This document shows, one piece after another, positions 7,164-14,741 of a stretch of DNA of 20,705 nt. The first letter of the stretch is position 1, and every line of letters starts with the position of its first letter. The notes under the pieces are model-generated. The model had not been told where the DNA came from and searched no databases. It saw only the letters and a program-made list of their open reading frames with translations. The translations under genes were made by a program, and so were the position numbers. The DNA lies in the NCBI GenBank assembly GCA_009692275.1, contig SHZL01000012.1, forward strand, positions 1 to 20,705, written 5' to 3'. The stretch is from Lysobacterales bacterium. GTDB taxonomy: Bacteria > Pseudomonadota > Gammaproteobacteria > Xanthomonadales > SZUA-36.

Positions 7164-8096
7164 ATGTTTAGCAACCCGCTGATTTGGGCCATAGTCGCCG
7201 CCATTCTGGGTGTGACCGTGGTGCGCAAAGCCGTCATCATCGTGACCCAGGGCTACGAGTTCACCCTGGAGAGATTTGGTCGTTACAGCGAAACCCTGCG
7301 CCCGGGTTTTCACTTCATCATCCCGTTCATGAATCGGGTAGGCCACCGCATTAATATGATGGAACGGGTGGCGGACGTACCGTCGCAGGAAGTTATTTCA
7401 CGCGATAACGCCATGCTGACGGTGGACGGCATCGTCTTCTTTCAGATTCTCGATGCCGCCAAGGCGGCCTATGAAATACACCAGTTGGAGCACGCCATTC
7501 TCAACCTCGTCATGACCAACATTCGCACTGTGCTCGGTGCACTCGACCTGGACGAGGCCTTATCCAAGCGCGATGTCATCAACACCCGGTTGTTGAACGT
7601 GGTGGATGAAGCCACCACGCCCTGGGGTGTCAAGATCACCCGCATCGAGATCAAGGACATCAGCCCTCCCATGGACCTGGTTGATTCCATGGCCAGGCAG
7701 ATGAAGGCGGAGCGCGAGAAACGCGCCAATATTCTCGAAGCAGAAGGTTTTCGTCAGGCACAGATTCTCCGCTCCGAGGGTGAAAAACAAGCTGCTGTCC
7801 TGCAGGCAGAGGGCCGTAAAGAGGCGGCATTCAGGGATGCCGAAGCGCGTGAACGCCTTGCCGAGGCTGAGGCACGCGCTACCACGATGGTGTCGCAGGC
7901 CATCGGTTCGGGCAACATCCAGGCAATCAATTATTTTGTCGCACAAAAATACGTCGAGGCACTACACGCGTTTGCCACCGGGCCTAACAACAAGACCCTG
8001 TTGCTGCCAATAGAAGCGACCAGCATTCTATCCAGCCTTGCCGGCATCGGCGAGGTAGCAAAGCAGGCGTTTGGTAAAGACGCGGGCGACCGCTGA
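7164..8096 (+). CDS. qmcA: SPFH/stomatin-family membrane protease-associated protein QmcA
   Basis: The 310-residue protein matches the QmcA (YbbK) type of SPFH/prohibitin-domain proteins (E. coli about 305 aa). It has an N-terminal membrane anchor (residues about 5-24), an SPFH domain (about 25-190) with ERFGRYSETLRPGFHFIIPF, SQEVISRDNAMLTVDGIVFFQI and WGVKITRIEIKDISPP, then a charged Ala/Glu-rich coiled coil (about 175-245, with repeated AEG units ILEAEG, ILRSEG, VLQAEG). Such proteins form large rings on the membrane and are known partners of NfeD proteins; in E. coli QmcA is linked to FtsH quality control. GGAG lies 5 bases before the ATG. nfeD follows after 10 bases, the standard pairing. 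Confidence 0.94.
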   Translation: MFSNPLIWAIVAAILGVTVVRKAVIIVTQGYEFTLERFGRYSETLRPGFHFIIPFMNRVGHRINMMERVADVPSQEVISRDNAMLTVDGIVFFQILDAAKAAYEIHQLEHAILNLVMTNIRTVLGALDLDEALSKRDVINTRLLNVVDEATTPWGVKITRIEIKDISPPMDLVDSMARQMKAEREKRANILEAEGFRQAQILRSEGEKQAAVLQAEGRKEAAFRDAEARERLAEAEARATTMVSQAIGSGNIQAINYFVAQKYVEALHAFATGPNNKTLLLPIEATSILSSLAGIGEVAKQAFGKDAGDR

Positions 8097-8106
8097 GGAG
8101 GATGTT

Positions 8107-8556
8107 ATGCACTGGACCGAACAAGTGGTTTTCTGGCATTGGTGGATACTGGCCGGTGTTCTGCTGATTCTGGAGTTGACCAGCCCGGTGTTTTTCTTTC
8201 TGTGGATTGGTATTGCGGCGGCGGCAGTCGGGCTGCTGCTGCTGGTCATTCCTTCCTTGACCGTAGAAATGCAGCTGGTGCTGTTTGGCGTACTTTCAGT
8301 CGTTGCGGTGCTCGCCTGGCGCAAGTACCGCGAGTCCCACCCGCTGGTATCGGATCAGCCCTTGCTGAACCAGCGCGGCCGCCAATATGCCGGCCGGGTT
8401 TTTACGCTGGATCACGCCATCGTCAATGGCGTAGGCAAGGTTGTGGTAGACGATTCCACCTGGCGCGTTAAGGGCCCCGACTTGCCATCCGGCAAACGCG
8501 TCCGGGTCGTTGATGTTGCGGGCGTGGTCTTCGTAGTGGAGCCGGTCGACGAATGA
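8107..8556 (+). CDS. NfeD-family membrane protein (YbbJ type)
   Basis: This is a short NfeD protein of 149 residues with closely spaced hydrophobic helices in the first half (WWILAGVLLILELTSPVFFFLWIGIAAAAVGLLLLVI, then VLFGVLSVVAVLAW). A C-terminal OB-fold domain follows (LNQRGRQYAGRVFTLDHAIVNGVGKVVVDDSTWRVKGPDLPSGKRVRVVDVAGVVFVVEPV). NfeD proteins work with an SPFH partner, here QmcA just upstream. The ATG at 8107 is chosen for its strong GAGGAGG site (8095-8101), although the frame extends further upstream into qmcA. The stop overlaps the first possible start of glyQ as ATGA (8553-8556), so the tRNA-synthetase genes are likely coupled to this pair. Confidence 0.92.
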   Translation: MHWTEQVVFWHWWILAGVLLILELTSPVFFFLWIGIAAAAVGLLLLVIPSLTVEMQLVLFGVLSVVAVLAWRKYRESHPLVSDQPLLNQRGRQYAGRVFTLDHAIVNGVGKVVVDDSTWRVKGPDLPSGKRVRVVDVAGVVFVVEPVDE

Positions 8557-9467
8557 CGTCCCAGGATTTTCCCATGACATTCCAGGACTTTATCAAGCAG
8601 CTGAGTAATTTCTGGTCTGACCAGGGGTGCGTGCTGGTGCAGCCTCTGGATCTGGAAGTTGGGGCCGGCACGTTTCATCCCGCCACTTTTCTGCGCTCCA
8701 TCGGGCCGGAGCCCTGGAATGCCGCCTATGTCCAGCCCTGTCGCCGCCCCACTGACGGGCGTTACGGACAAAATCCGAACCGAATGCAGCATTACTACCA
8801 GTTCCAGGTAGTTATGAAGCCTGCGCCGGAAAACATCCAGGAGCTGTACCTGGAATCCCTGGCCGCCGTTAATATCGATCCGGAAGTACACGATATCCGG
8901 TTTGTTGAAGACAACTGGGAGTCGCCCACACTGGGGGCATGGGGGCTGGGCTGGGAAGTCTGGCTCAATGGCATGGAGGTCACCCAATTCACCTATTTCC
9001 AGCAGGCCGGCGGGCTTGAGTGTCGACCCGTACTGGGCGAGATCACCTATGGAACAGAACGGCTGGCCATGTATCTGCAGGGTGTGGACAGTGTTTTCGA
9101 CCTGGTATGGACCAACGTCGGTGGCCGCAGCATCACCTACGGTGAGGTCTTTCTGCAAAATGAAATTGAGCAATCCCACTACAATTTTGAACACGCCAAC
9201 GTTGCAGCCCTGTTTGGCTGGTTTGATACCTGTGAGCAGGAAGCCCGGAAGCTGGTGGATCTCGGTCTGCCGCTGCCGGCGTACGAACAGGTATTGAAGG
9301 CCTCACATACCTTTAACCTGCTCGATGCGCGCCGCGCAATCTCGGTAACAGAACGCCAGAGATACATTCTGCGGGTACGTGAATTGGCTAAACGCGTTGC
9401 GGAAACCTACTACCAGCGCCGGGAGGCTATGGGCTTCCCCGGCCTTGGAGGTTCGCAGCATGGCTAA
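8553..9467 (+). CDS. glyQ: Glycyl-tRNA synthetase alpha subunit
   Basis: GlyQ carries the class II catalytic core of the bacterial alpha2-beta2 glycyl-tRNA synthetase, which activates glycine and charges tRNA-Gly. The 304-residue length matches E. coli (303). Family blocks are obvious: FWSDQGCVLVQPLDLEVGAGTFHPATFLRSIGPEPWNAAYVQP, RPTDGRYGQNPNR, HYYQFQVVMKP, EDNWESPTLGAWGLGWEVWLNGMEVTQFTYFQQAGG and EITYGTERLAMYLQ. The ATG at 8553 overlaps the nfeD stop by 4 bases. A second in-frame ATG at 8574 (MTFQDFIKQL) aligns better with the start of many GlyQ proteins and may be the real one. The 3' end overlaps glyS by 8 bases. Confidence 0.98.
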   Translation: MTSQDFPMTFQDFIKQLSNFWSDQGCVLVQPLDLEVGAGTFHPATFLRSIGPEPWNAAYVQPCRRPTDGRYGQNPNRMQHYYQFQVVMKPAPENIQELYLESLAAVNIDPEVHDIRFVEDNWESPTLGAWGLGWEVWLNGMEVTQFTYFQQAGGLECRPVLGEITYGTERLAMYLQGVDSVFDLVWTNVGGRSITYGEVFLQNEIEQSHYNFEHANVAALFGWFDTCEQEARKLVDLGLPLPAYEQVLKASHTFNLLDARRAISVTERQRYILRVRELAKRVAETYYQRREAMGFPGLGGSQHG

Positions 9468-11589
9468 AGGTCGCAGCACTTCGAACCAGGAGAGTGCCGG
9501 GAAGGGACATGGGAACGCCAATAGCGCCGACTTATTGATTGAAATCGGTTGCGAAGAACTGCCGCCCAAAGCGCTGGACGAACTGAGGGAGGCTTTGTTC
9601 GCCGGCGTGCGCGACGGACTCGAACGGGAAAATCTGGGCTTCGACGCCGCCTGCAGCCGTTCGTTCTCCACCCCACGCCGGCTTGCTTTGTTGTTCAGCG
9701 CGGTGCCGGCGGCTCAAGCAGACCAGAACCACACGCGACGCGGCCCGGCGGTCGCTGCCGCATTCACCGCAGAAGGAAAGCCCACGGGGGCAGCGCTGGG
9801 CTTCGCAAAGTCCGTTGGTTTGAGCGTGGAGCAACTCGAAAGGCTGGAAACCGACGCCGGGGGCTGGCTGGTAGCGCAGATTCACGTCCCGGGCAAATCC
9901 CTCGCGGACCTGGTTTTCCCCATTCTCGAGCAGGCAGTGCGCCAACTACCGGTACCACGACCCATGCGCTGGGCCAGCCATGAATTCAGTTTTGTCCGGC
10001 CGGTGCACTGGCTGGTCGTCATGCACGGGTCGCACATCCTTGCCGGCACGCTCCTGGGGCAATTGGCAGGCAACACCACGCGCGGGCACCGCATCCACGC
10101 CCCCGGCCCTCATCAACTCACGCAGCCCAGTGACTACTTGCCGGTGCTGGAAAAGGCCCGCGTGCTGGCGGATCAAAACCGGCGCAAGGAGGTTATCCGG
10201 CTAGCATTGCTGGCGGCTAATCCCGCCACGCGGATAGATCCTTCCTTGCTGGGCGAAGTGACTAACCTGGTGGAGTGGCCAGTGGCCATCGCATGCCGAT
10301 TTGACGCAGAGTTCCTGGCGGTTCCGCACGAAGCTCTGGTTGCCAGCATGCAGGATCACCAAAAATTCTTTCCGGTGGAAGCCGGGGGCAACACGCACGC
10401 GGTCGACAATCACTTTATCGCGGTGACTAACCTTGAGTCGAAGGACGTGGCGCAGGTCCGCAAAGGGTTTGAACGCGTCATTCGCCCGCGGCTTGCCGAC
10501 GCGCGCTTTTTCCTGGAGCAGGACCAGAAACAGCCTTTGGAGCACACTCTGGCGCTTCTGGACCAGGTAATTTTTCAACAGAAAATAGGCTCCATTGGCG
10601 ACAAATCGCGGCGAATAGCCGCAATTTCTCAGAAAATAGCCGAAATTCTCCACTTAGACGGCGCCATCTGCCAGCGCGCTGCCCTGCTGGCGAAATGTGA
10701 CCTACTGACCCAAATGGTGGGTGAGTTTCCCGAACTGCAAGGCACCATGGGCCGCTATTATGCACTCCATGGCGGCGAGCCGGTCGAGGTAGCCGACGCC
10801 ATTGAGCAACACTATCTGCCGCGTTTTGCGGGCGATGCCCTCCCGGCAGCCGGCGCGGGCCAGGTGCTGGGCCTCGCCGATCGAGCCGACACTCTGGTCG
10901 CCATATTTTCTGCCGGCTTGAAGCCCACCGGCAACAAGGATCCGTTTGCCTTGCGCCGTTCTGCCCTGGGCCTGGTGCGCATACTGCTGGAAGGGCGACT
11001 GGAGCTGTCCCTCGATCGCCTGCTGGCCATAACCGCAAATGAACTTTCTGCCCAGGGGGTCCGGGTCGAGCCTGCGTTGCTGGCGGAACTGCGTGATTTC
11101 ATAGCTGAGCGTACGCGGAATTATTTCCGCGAGGGTGGGCACAGCGCAGAAGTAATCAACGCCACCATGGCGTCCGGCTGGACTACCTTACCCGACCTCC
11201 AGGCCCGTCTCGAGGCCCTGACCCTGTTCCTCGGCCAGGAAACCGGGGTGAGCCTGGCGGCAGCCAACAAGCGCATAGGTAATATACTGCGCAAAGCAGA
11301 ACAAGGCTTTGGCGGTGCTATCCACCAGGATTTGTTGAATTTGGCTGAGGAACAGGATCTCTTCATGCAGATCGAAGAAACCGGGAAAGAGTTGCAGCCC
11401 CTGCTGCACCAGGGCGACTACGCGGCCGGCCTCAAGCTCCTGTCGCGTTTGCGACCCGCGGTTGACCGGTTTTTCGACGCCGTCATGGTGATGGATGAAG
11501 ATGCAGGGCTGCGGAACAATCGTCTCGCGCTGCTCGGGCGACTGAAAAGCCAGTTTGACCAGATTGCCGATTTGTCCGTGCTCGCCTGA
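9460..11589 (+). CDS. glyS: Glycyl-tRNA synthetase beta subunit
   Basis: GlyS is the partner of GlyQ; the beta subunit recognises tRNA-Gly and stabilises the complex. From the ATG at 9460 (GGAGG at 9447-9451) the product is 709 residues against 689 in E. coli. The excess is a polar N-terminal tail of about 20 residues (AKGRSTSNQESAGKGHGNAN) before the conserved start DLLIEIGCEELPPKAL. Other family blocks include RSFSTPRRLALL, VRPVHWLVVMH, TRGHRIHAP, VPHEALVASMQDHQKFFPV, EGRLAD-type VIRPRLADARFFLEQD, FPELQGTMGRYYA and GNKDPFALRRSALGLVRIL. The C-terminal anticodon-binding-like part (YFREGGHSAEVINA ... FFDAVMVMDEDAGLRNNRLALL) is complete. The next gene starts 2 bases after its stop. Confidence 0.98.
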   Translation: MAKGRSTSNQESAGKGHGNANSADLLIEIGCEELPPKALDELREALFAGVRDGLERENLGFDAACSRSFSTPRRLALLFSAVPAAQADQNHTRRGPAVAAAFTAEGKPTGAALGFAKSVGLSVEQLERLETDAGGWLVAQIHVPGKSLADLVFPILEQAVRQLPVPRPMRWASHEFSFVRPVHWLVVMHGSHILAGTLLGQLAGNTTRGHRIHAPGPHQLTQPSDYLPVLEKARVLADQNRRKEVIRLALLAANPATRIDPSLLGEVTNLVEWPVAIACRFDAEFLAVPHEALVASMQDHQKFFPVEAGGNTHAVDNHFIAVTNLESKDVAQVRKGFERVIRPRLADARFFLEQDQKQPLEHTLALLDQVIFQQKIGSIGDKSRRIAAISQKIAEILHLDGAICQRAALLAKCDLLTQMVGEFPELQGTMGRYYALHGGEPVEVADAIEQHYLPRFAGDALPAAGAGQVLGLADRADTLVAIFSAGLKPTGNKDPFALRRSALGLVRILLEGRLELSLDRLLAITANELSAQGVRVEPALLAELRDFIAERTRNYFREGGHSAEVINATMASGWTTLPDLQARLEALTLFLGQETGVSLAAANKRIGNILRKAEQGFGGAIHQDLLNLAEEQDLFMQIEETGKELQPLLHQGDYAAGLKLLSRLRPAVDRFFDAVMVMDEDAGLRNNRLALLGRLKSQFDQIADLSVLA

Positions 11590-11591
11590 CC

Positions 11592-12068
11592 ATGCAAGGT
11601 AACCGCCTGTTACTGATCAGTCGCGACGACCTGTTGGCCGTGATGAACAGCAGCATTGGAGACCGTGCCTTCCGCCTGCTGTCAACCCTCACCAGGCATG
11701 GCTTTCACCTGCTCGCCACGGCCCCCCAACCCAACCAATGGACCGGTGAGCATGGCAGCCCGGATGATGCCCTGCTGGGCCCCAACAGCGTGCGTAAACG
11801 TCTGTCTGATGCGGGCGGCGTGCTGGGCGGGGTGTACTACGTCCGGCGTTCGATGCTTACGCAAAAGCGCAACCGTGCCGATGCCCTGGAGGACATTCTT
11901 AAACGCTACAGCGTCGAACCCGGTGCAACCGTCTTGTTGAGCTCCAAGCGCAACTGGGTGAAGGCCGGTAAGAAAATGGGCTTGCAGGCTCAGCTGCTCC
12001 ACGGTGAGGTTGAGCTGCTGGAAAAACTGCTTGAACTGGTTGAGGCGCGCCTCGAACCCGATACTTAA
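11592..12068 (+). CDS. HAD-fold protein at the gmhB position, catalytic residues lost
   Basis: The 158-residue protein is cytoplasmic by sequence. In Pseudomonas-type genomes gmhB (heptose bisphosphate phosphatase, a HAD enzyme) follows glyS, and this protein can be laid over GmhB. LLLISRDD (residues 6-13) matches motif I LDRDG, with the nucleophile Asp replaced by Ser10. LLATAPQ (40-46) matches motif II VATNQSG. The LTQKRNRADALEDILKRY stretch (89-106) matches RKPxPGLL. VLLSSKRNWVKAGKKMGLQAQLL (114-136) matches VVGDSxxDxxAGxxxG, with the metal-binding Asp residues gone. It has no cysteine at all, so the zinc site of GmhB is also absent. I infer a pseudo-enzyme with another role, or a decaying gene. 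The frame is open and full length. Its stop TAA lies in the 4-bp TTAA duplication of the neighbouring mobile element. Confidence 0.7.
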   Translation: MQGNRLLLISRDDLLAVMNSSIGDRAFRLLSTLTRHGFHLLATAPQPNQWTGEHGSPDDALLGPNSVRKRLSDAGGVLGGVYYVRRSMLTQKRNRADALEDILKRYSVEPGATVLLSSKRNWVKAGKKMGLQAQLLHGEVELLEKLLELVEARLEPDT

Positions 12069-12218
12069 GCAAACTCTGATTTATTCAGAGTTTCCGCGGT
12101 ACCGGGATGTGCCGCCATTTTCGATGATTGTAAATCATTGAAAATGAAGTCAAACAAAAATCACACTTTTTGTTTGGCGTGCTCGGAGAATGCCAGGATG
12201 GCATTATTCAGAGCTTCC
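12069..12218 (+). mobile_element. MITE-like hairpin-rich element, copy 1 (150 bp, TTAA duplication)
   Basis: This element fills the whole gap between two convergent genes and shares about 95% identity with 19558-19757, apart from a 51-bp block missing here. It is flanked by TTAA on both sides (12065-12068 and 12219-12222). The ends GCAAACTCTGATTTAT and, inverted, GGAAGCTCTGAATAAT form imperfect terminal inverted repeats. Internal hairpins are AAACTCTGA/TCAGAGTTT (12071-12093), CATTTTCGATGAT/ATCATTGAAAATG (12116-12146, one G-T wobble), CAAACAAAAA/TTTTTGTTTG (12151-12176) and AATGCCA/TGGCATT (12189-12205). It is too small to encode a transposase. The 4-bp YTAA duplication agrees with the YTAR target known for IS5-type elements. 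The hairpins may serve both neighbours as a bidirectional 3' structure. Confidence 0.85.
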
Positions 12219-14621
12219 TTAAATATCGAGGTTGGTCACATCCAGCGCGTGGCGCTCGATGAATGCACGGCGCGGTTCAACCTCGTCACCCATCAATGTC
12301 GTGAAAATCTCGTCGGCCGCCACTGCATCCTGGATGGTGACTTGCAACAGCCGCCGCGTTTCCGGGTTGACCGTGGTATCCCAGAGCTGTTCAGGGTTCA
12401 TCTCGCCCAAGCCTTTAAACCGTTGAATGGTGCGACCTTTCCTGCTTTCTGCCATCAGCCAGTCGAACGCGTCGCGAAAGCTTGCAATTTCCTGTTCTGC
12501 CTTGCCGCGAACAACCTTGGCGCCGGGTTGCACCAGCCCAAACAGTGTATCGGCCAGACGGCCTATCATGCGATATTCGGGGCCAAGGAAGAAATCCTGT
12601 CGAATGCGCTTGCTACGGGTTACGCCATGAGTGAATTTGCTCAGATTCAGGTCAAAACCTTCCTCGCCTTTTTCTACTTCTATTTCAAAATGCACGCTGT
12701 CCGGGGAGTCCTGGTTCAGTCGTGCACACAGCGCAACGGACCACTGTTCAATTCTCTGCCTATCCCAATCTGTACTATATCTTTCAGAATCAATTAGATA
12801 GTTCAGGAACGCAGCGTCGTAGCGCTGCGAAAGCCTGACGTTTGTGAGGTTTACCACCATGAAGTCGCGCAGCAACTGTTCAAGCGCTCCGGCCTTCAAC
12901 GCGGGCGCATGCGGATCAAATACCAGGGCGGCGTCATCCAGGGCGCGGGCGAGCAGGTAGTCGTTGAGTTCTGCATCATCTTTCAGGTACTGCTCCTGCT
13001 TGCCTTGCTTGATCTTGTATAAGGGCGGCTGGCCTATATAGATATGCCCGCGCTCAATCAGCTCGGGCATTTGACGGTAGAAAAATGTCAGCAACAAGGT
13101 GCGGATGTGCGAGCCATCGACGTCCGCGTCAGTCATAATGATGACGCGGTGGTAGCGCAGTTTGTCCGCATCAAACTCATCCCGGCCGATACCGCATCCC
13201 AGGGCCGTGATCAGCGTGCCCACTTCAGCCGAGGAAATCATTTTGTCGAAGCGTGCTTTTTCCACATTCAGAATCTTGCCCTTGAGTGGCAATATGGCCT
13301 GAAATTTTCGATTGCGCCCTTGTTTTGCAGACCCACCGGCGGAATCCCCTTCGACCAGGAAAATCTCCGACAAGGCGGGGTCTTTTTCCTGGCAATCGGC
13401 CAGTTTTCCGGGCAGGCCGGCAATATCCAGGACGCCTTTTCGCCGTGTCATTTCGCGAGCCTTGCGCGCCGCTTCACGTGCCCGCGCGGCCTCTACGACC
13501 TTGGCCGTAATGGTCTTGGCCTCGCCGGGGTTTTCCATCAGGAAATCGCGCAAACAATTGCTGATTATCGATTCGACAACGGGTTTTACATCCGAGGAAA
13601 CCAATTTATCCTTGGTCTGGGAGGAAAATTTGGGATCCGAAATCTTCACGGAAAGTACCGCGATCAAACCTTCCCGTGTGTCATCACCAGAAGTGGCCAA
13701 CTTGTCCTTCCTGGCGATTCCTGATTCTTCAATATACTGGTTCAAAGTCCGGGTCAGGGCTGCGCGGAATCCGGCAAGATGAGAACCTCCGTCCTTTTGC
13801 GGGATGTTGTTGGTGAAGCAAAATACTGCTTCCTGGTAGGCGTCGGTCCATTGCATTGCCGCTTCGACCGACACACCGCTGGAGTCGGCAGAAAAATACA
13901 TTACAGTCGGGTGCAATGGGTTCTTGTTACGCCCCAAATGCTCCACAAATGACCTGATTCCCCCTTTATATTCAAAGAGATCCGATTTCCCTGTTCGCTC
14001 ATCGTGGATCTCGATGCGAACACCGGAATTGAGGAAACTCAGCTCACGCAGACGCTTGGCAAGCACTTCGTAATGAAATACCGGATTGCCGAAAATTGCA
14101 CGGCTGGGCCGAAAATAAATCTTGGTGCCGGTCTTGTCACTGTCACCCGTGGCTTTGAGCGGCTCCAGTGGTACTCCCATGTGATAGGTCTGACGCCACA
14201 CGTGGCCGTCACGCCGGATACGCAGCAATAACTCTTCGGACAAAGCATTAACCACGGATACGCCCACCCCGTGCAGCCCGCCGGAAACCTTGTACGAGTC
14301 GTCATCGAACTTACCGCCCGCGTGCAATATCGTCATGATGACTTCGGCTGCGGAGCGGCCCTCTTCCGCGTGCATGTCGACAGGTATTCCTCGGCCGTTG
14401 TCTGAGACGCTTACTGCATCATCGGCGTGAATTGTTACGTTAATGTGGTCGCAGTGACCGGCCAGCGTTTCGTCAATCGAGTTGTCAACGACCTCAAACA
14501 CCATGTGGTGCAAACCGGTGCCGTCATCGGTATCCCCGATGTACATCCCGGGGCGTTTGCGAACAGCGTCAAGACCCTTTAGAACCTTGATATTCTTGGA
14601 ACTGTATTCTGAATCAGTCAT
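12219..14621 (-). CDS. gyrB: DNA gyrase subunit B
   Basis: GyrB is the ATPase subunit of DNA gyrase, which introduces negative supercoils together with GyrA. The 800-residue length is close to E. coli (804). The GHKL ATPase region has VRKRPGMYIGDTDDGTGLHHMVFEVVDNSIDE, DNGRGIPV and GGLHGVGVSVVNALS. The transducer region and the TOPRIM domain follow, with LVEGDSAGGSAKQGR, LPLKGKILNVEKAR and the metal-binding DADVDGSHIRTLLLTFF. The C-terminus (RFKGLGEMNPEQLWDTT, RRAFIERHALDVTNLDI) is complete and includes the insert of about 170 residues typical of gammaproteobacterial GyrB. I start at the ATG 14621, which has AGGA 7 bases upstream; a TTG two codons earlier is unlikely. The stop TAA comes from the TTAA duplication flanking the mobile element. 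Confidence 0.98.
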   Translation of the reverse strand: MTDSEYSSKNIKVLKGLDAVRKRPGMYIGDTDDGTGLHHMVFEVVDNSIDETLAGHCDHINVTIHADDAVSVSDNGRGIPVDMHAEEGRSAAEVIMTILHAGGKFDDDSYKVSGGLHGVGVSVVNALSEELLLRIRRDGHVWRQTYHMGVPLEPLKATGDSDKTGTKIYFRPSRAIFGNPVFHYEVLAKRLRELSFLNSGVRIEIHDERTGKSDLFEYKGGIRSFVEHLGRNKNPLHPTVMYFSADSSGVSVEAAMQWTDAYQEAVFCFTNNIPQKDGGSHLAGFRAALTRTLNQYIEESGIARKDKLATSGDDTREGLIAVLSVKISDPKFSSQTKDKLVSSDVKPVVESIISNCLRDFLMENPGEAKTITAKVVEAARAREAARKAREMTRRKGVLDIAGLPGKLADCQEKDPALSEIFLVEGDSAGGSAKQGRNRKFQAILPLKGKILNVEKARFDKMISSAEVGTLITALGCGIGRDEFDADKLRYHRVIIMTDADVDGSHIRTLLLTFFYRQMPELIERGHIYIGQPPLYKIKQGKQEQYLKDDAELNDYLLARALDDAALVFDPHAPALKAGALEQLLRDFMVVNLTNVRLSQRYDAAFLNYLIDSERYSTDWDRQRIEQWSVALCARLNQDSPDSVHFEIEVEKGEEGFDLNLSKFTHGVTRSKRIRQDFFLGPEYRMIGRLADTLFGLVQPGAKVVRGKAEQEIASFRDAFDWLMAESRKGRTIQRFKGLGEMNPEQLWDTTVNPETRRLLQVTIQDAVAADEIFTTLMGDEVEPRRAFIERHALDVTNLDI

Positions 14622-14741
14622 CTTCAAATCCTGTTCCAGCCAAAGCGGGAACCATCAGTTTTTGGACGTAACCCGGGCAGTGAGCCGGCATTCAGGGCGG
14701 CCGCATTGCGGCATTAGCGCAGGGTTTATCAAGAGCCGCAA

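Noticed and set aside
12151..12180. Intrinsic terminator in element copy 1
   Set aside because: The CAAACAAAAA/TTTTTGTTTG stem is AU-rich and not followed by a T-run, so it does not fit a standard rho-independent terminator on either strand.
12138..12797. Open frame starting in element copy 1 and running into gyrB
   Set aside because: Only the first about 30 codons are in the element; the rest is antisense gyrB. A similar peptide (HFCLACSENARMALFRAS) appears from copy 2, but this only reflects the shared repeat DNA, with no start signal or codon evidence.
13044..13724. Plus-strand open frame of 226 codons within gyrB
   Set aside because: Antisense shadow of gyrB, whose protein sequence is conserved throughout this stretch.
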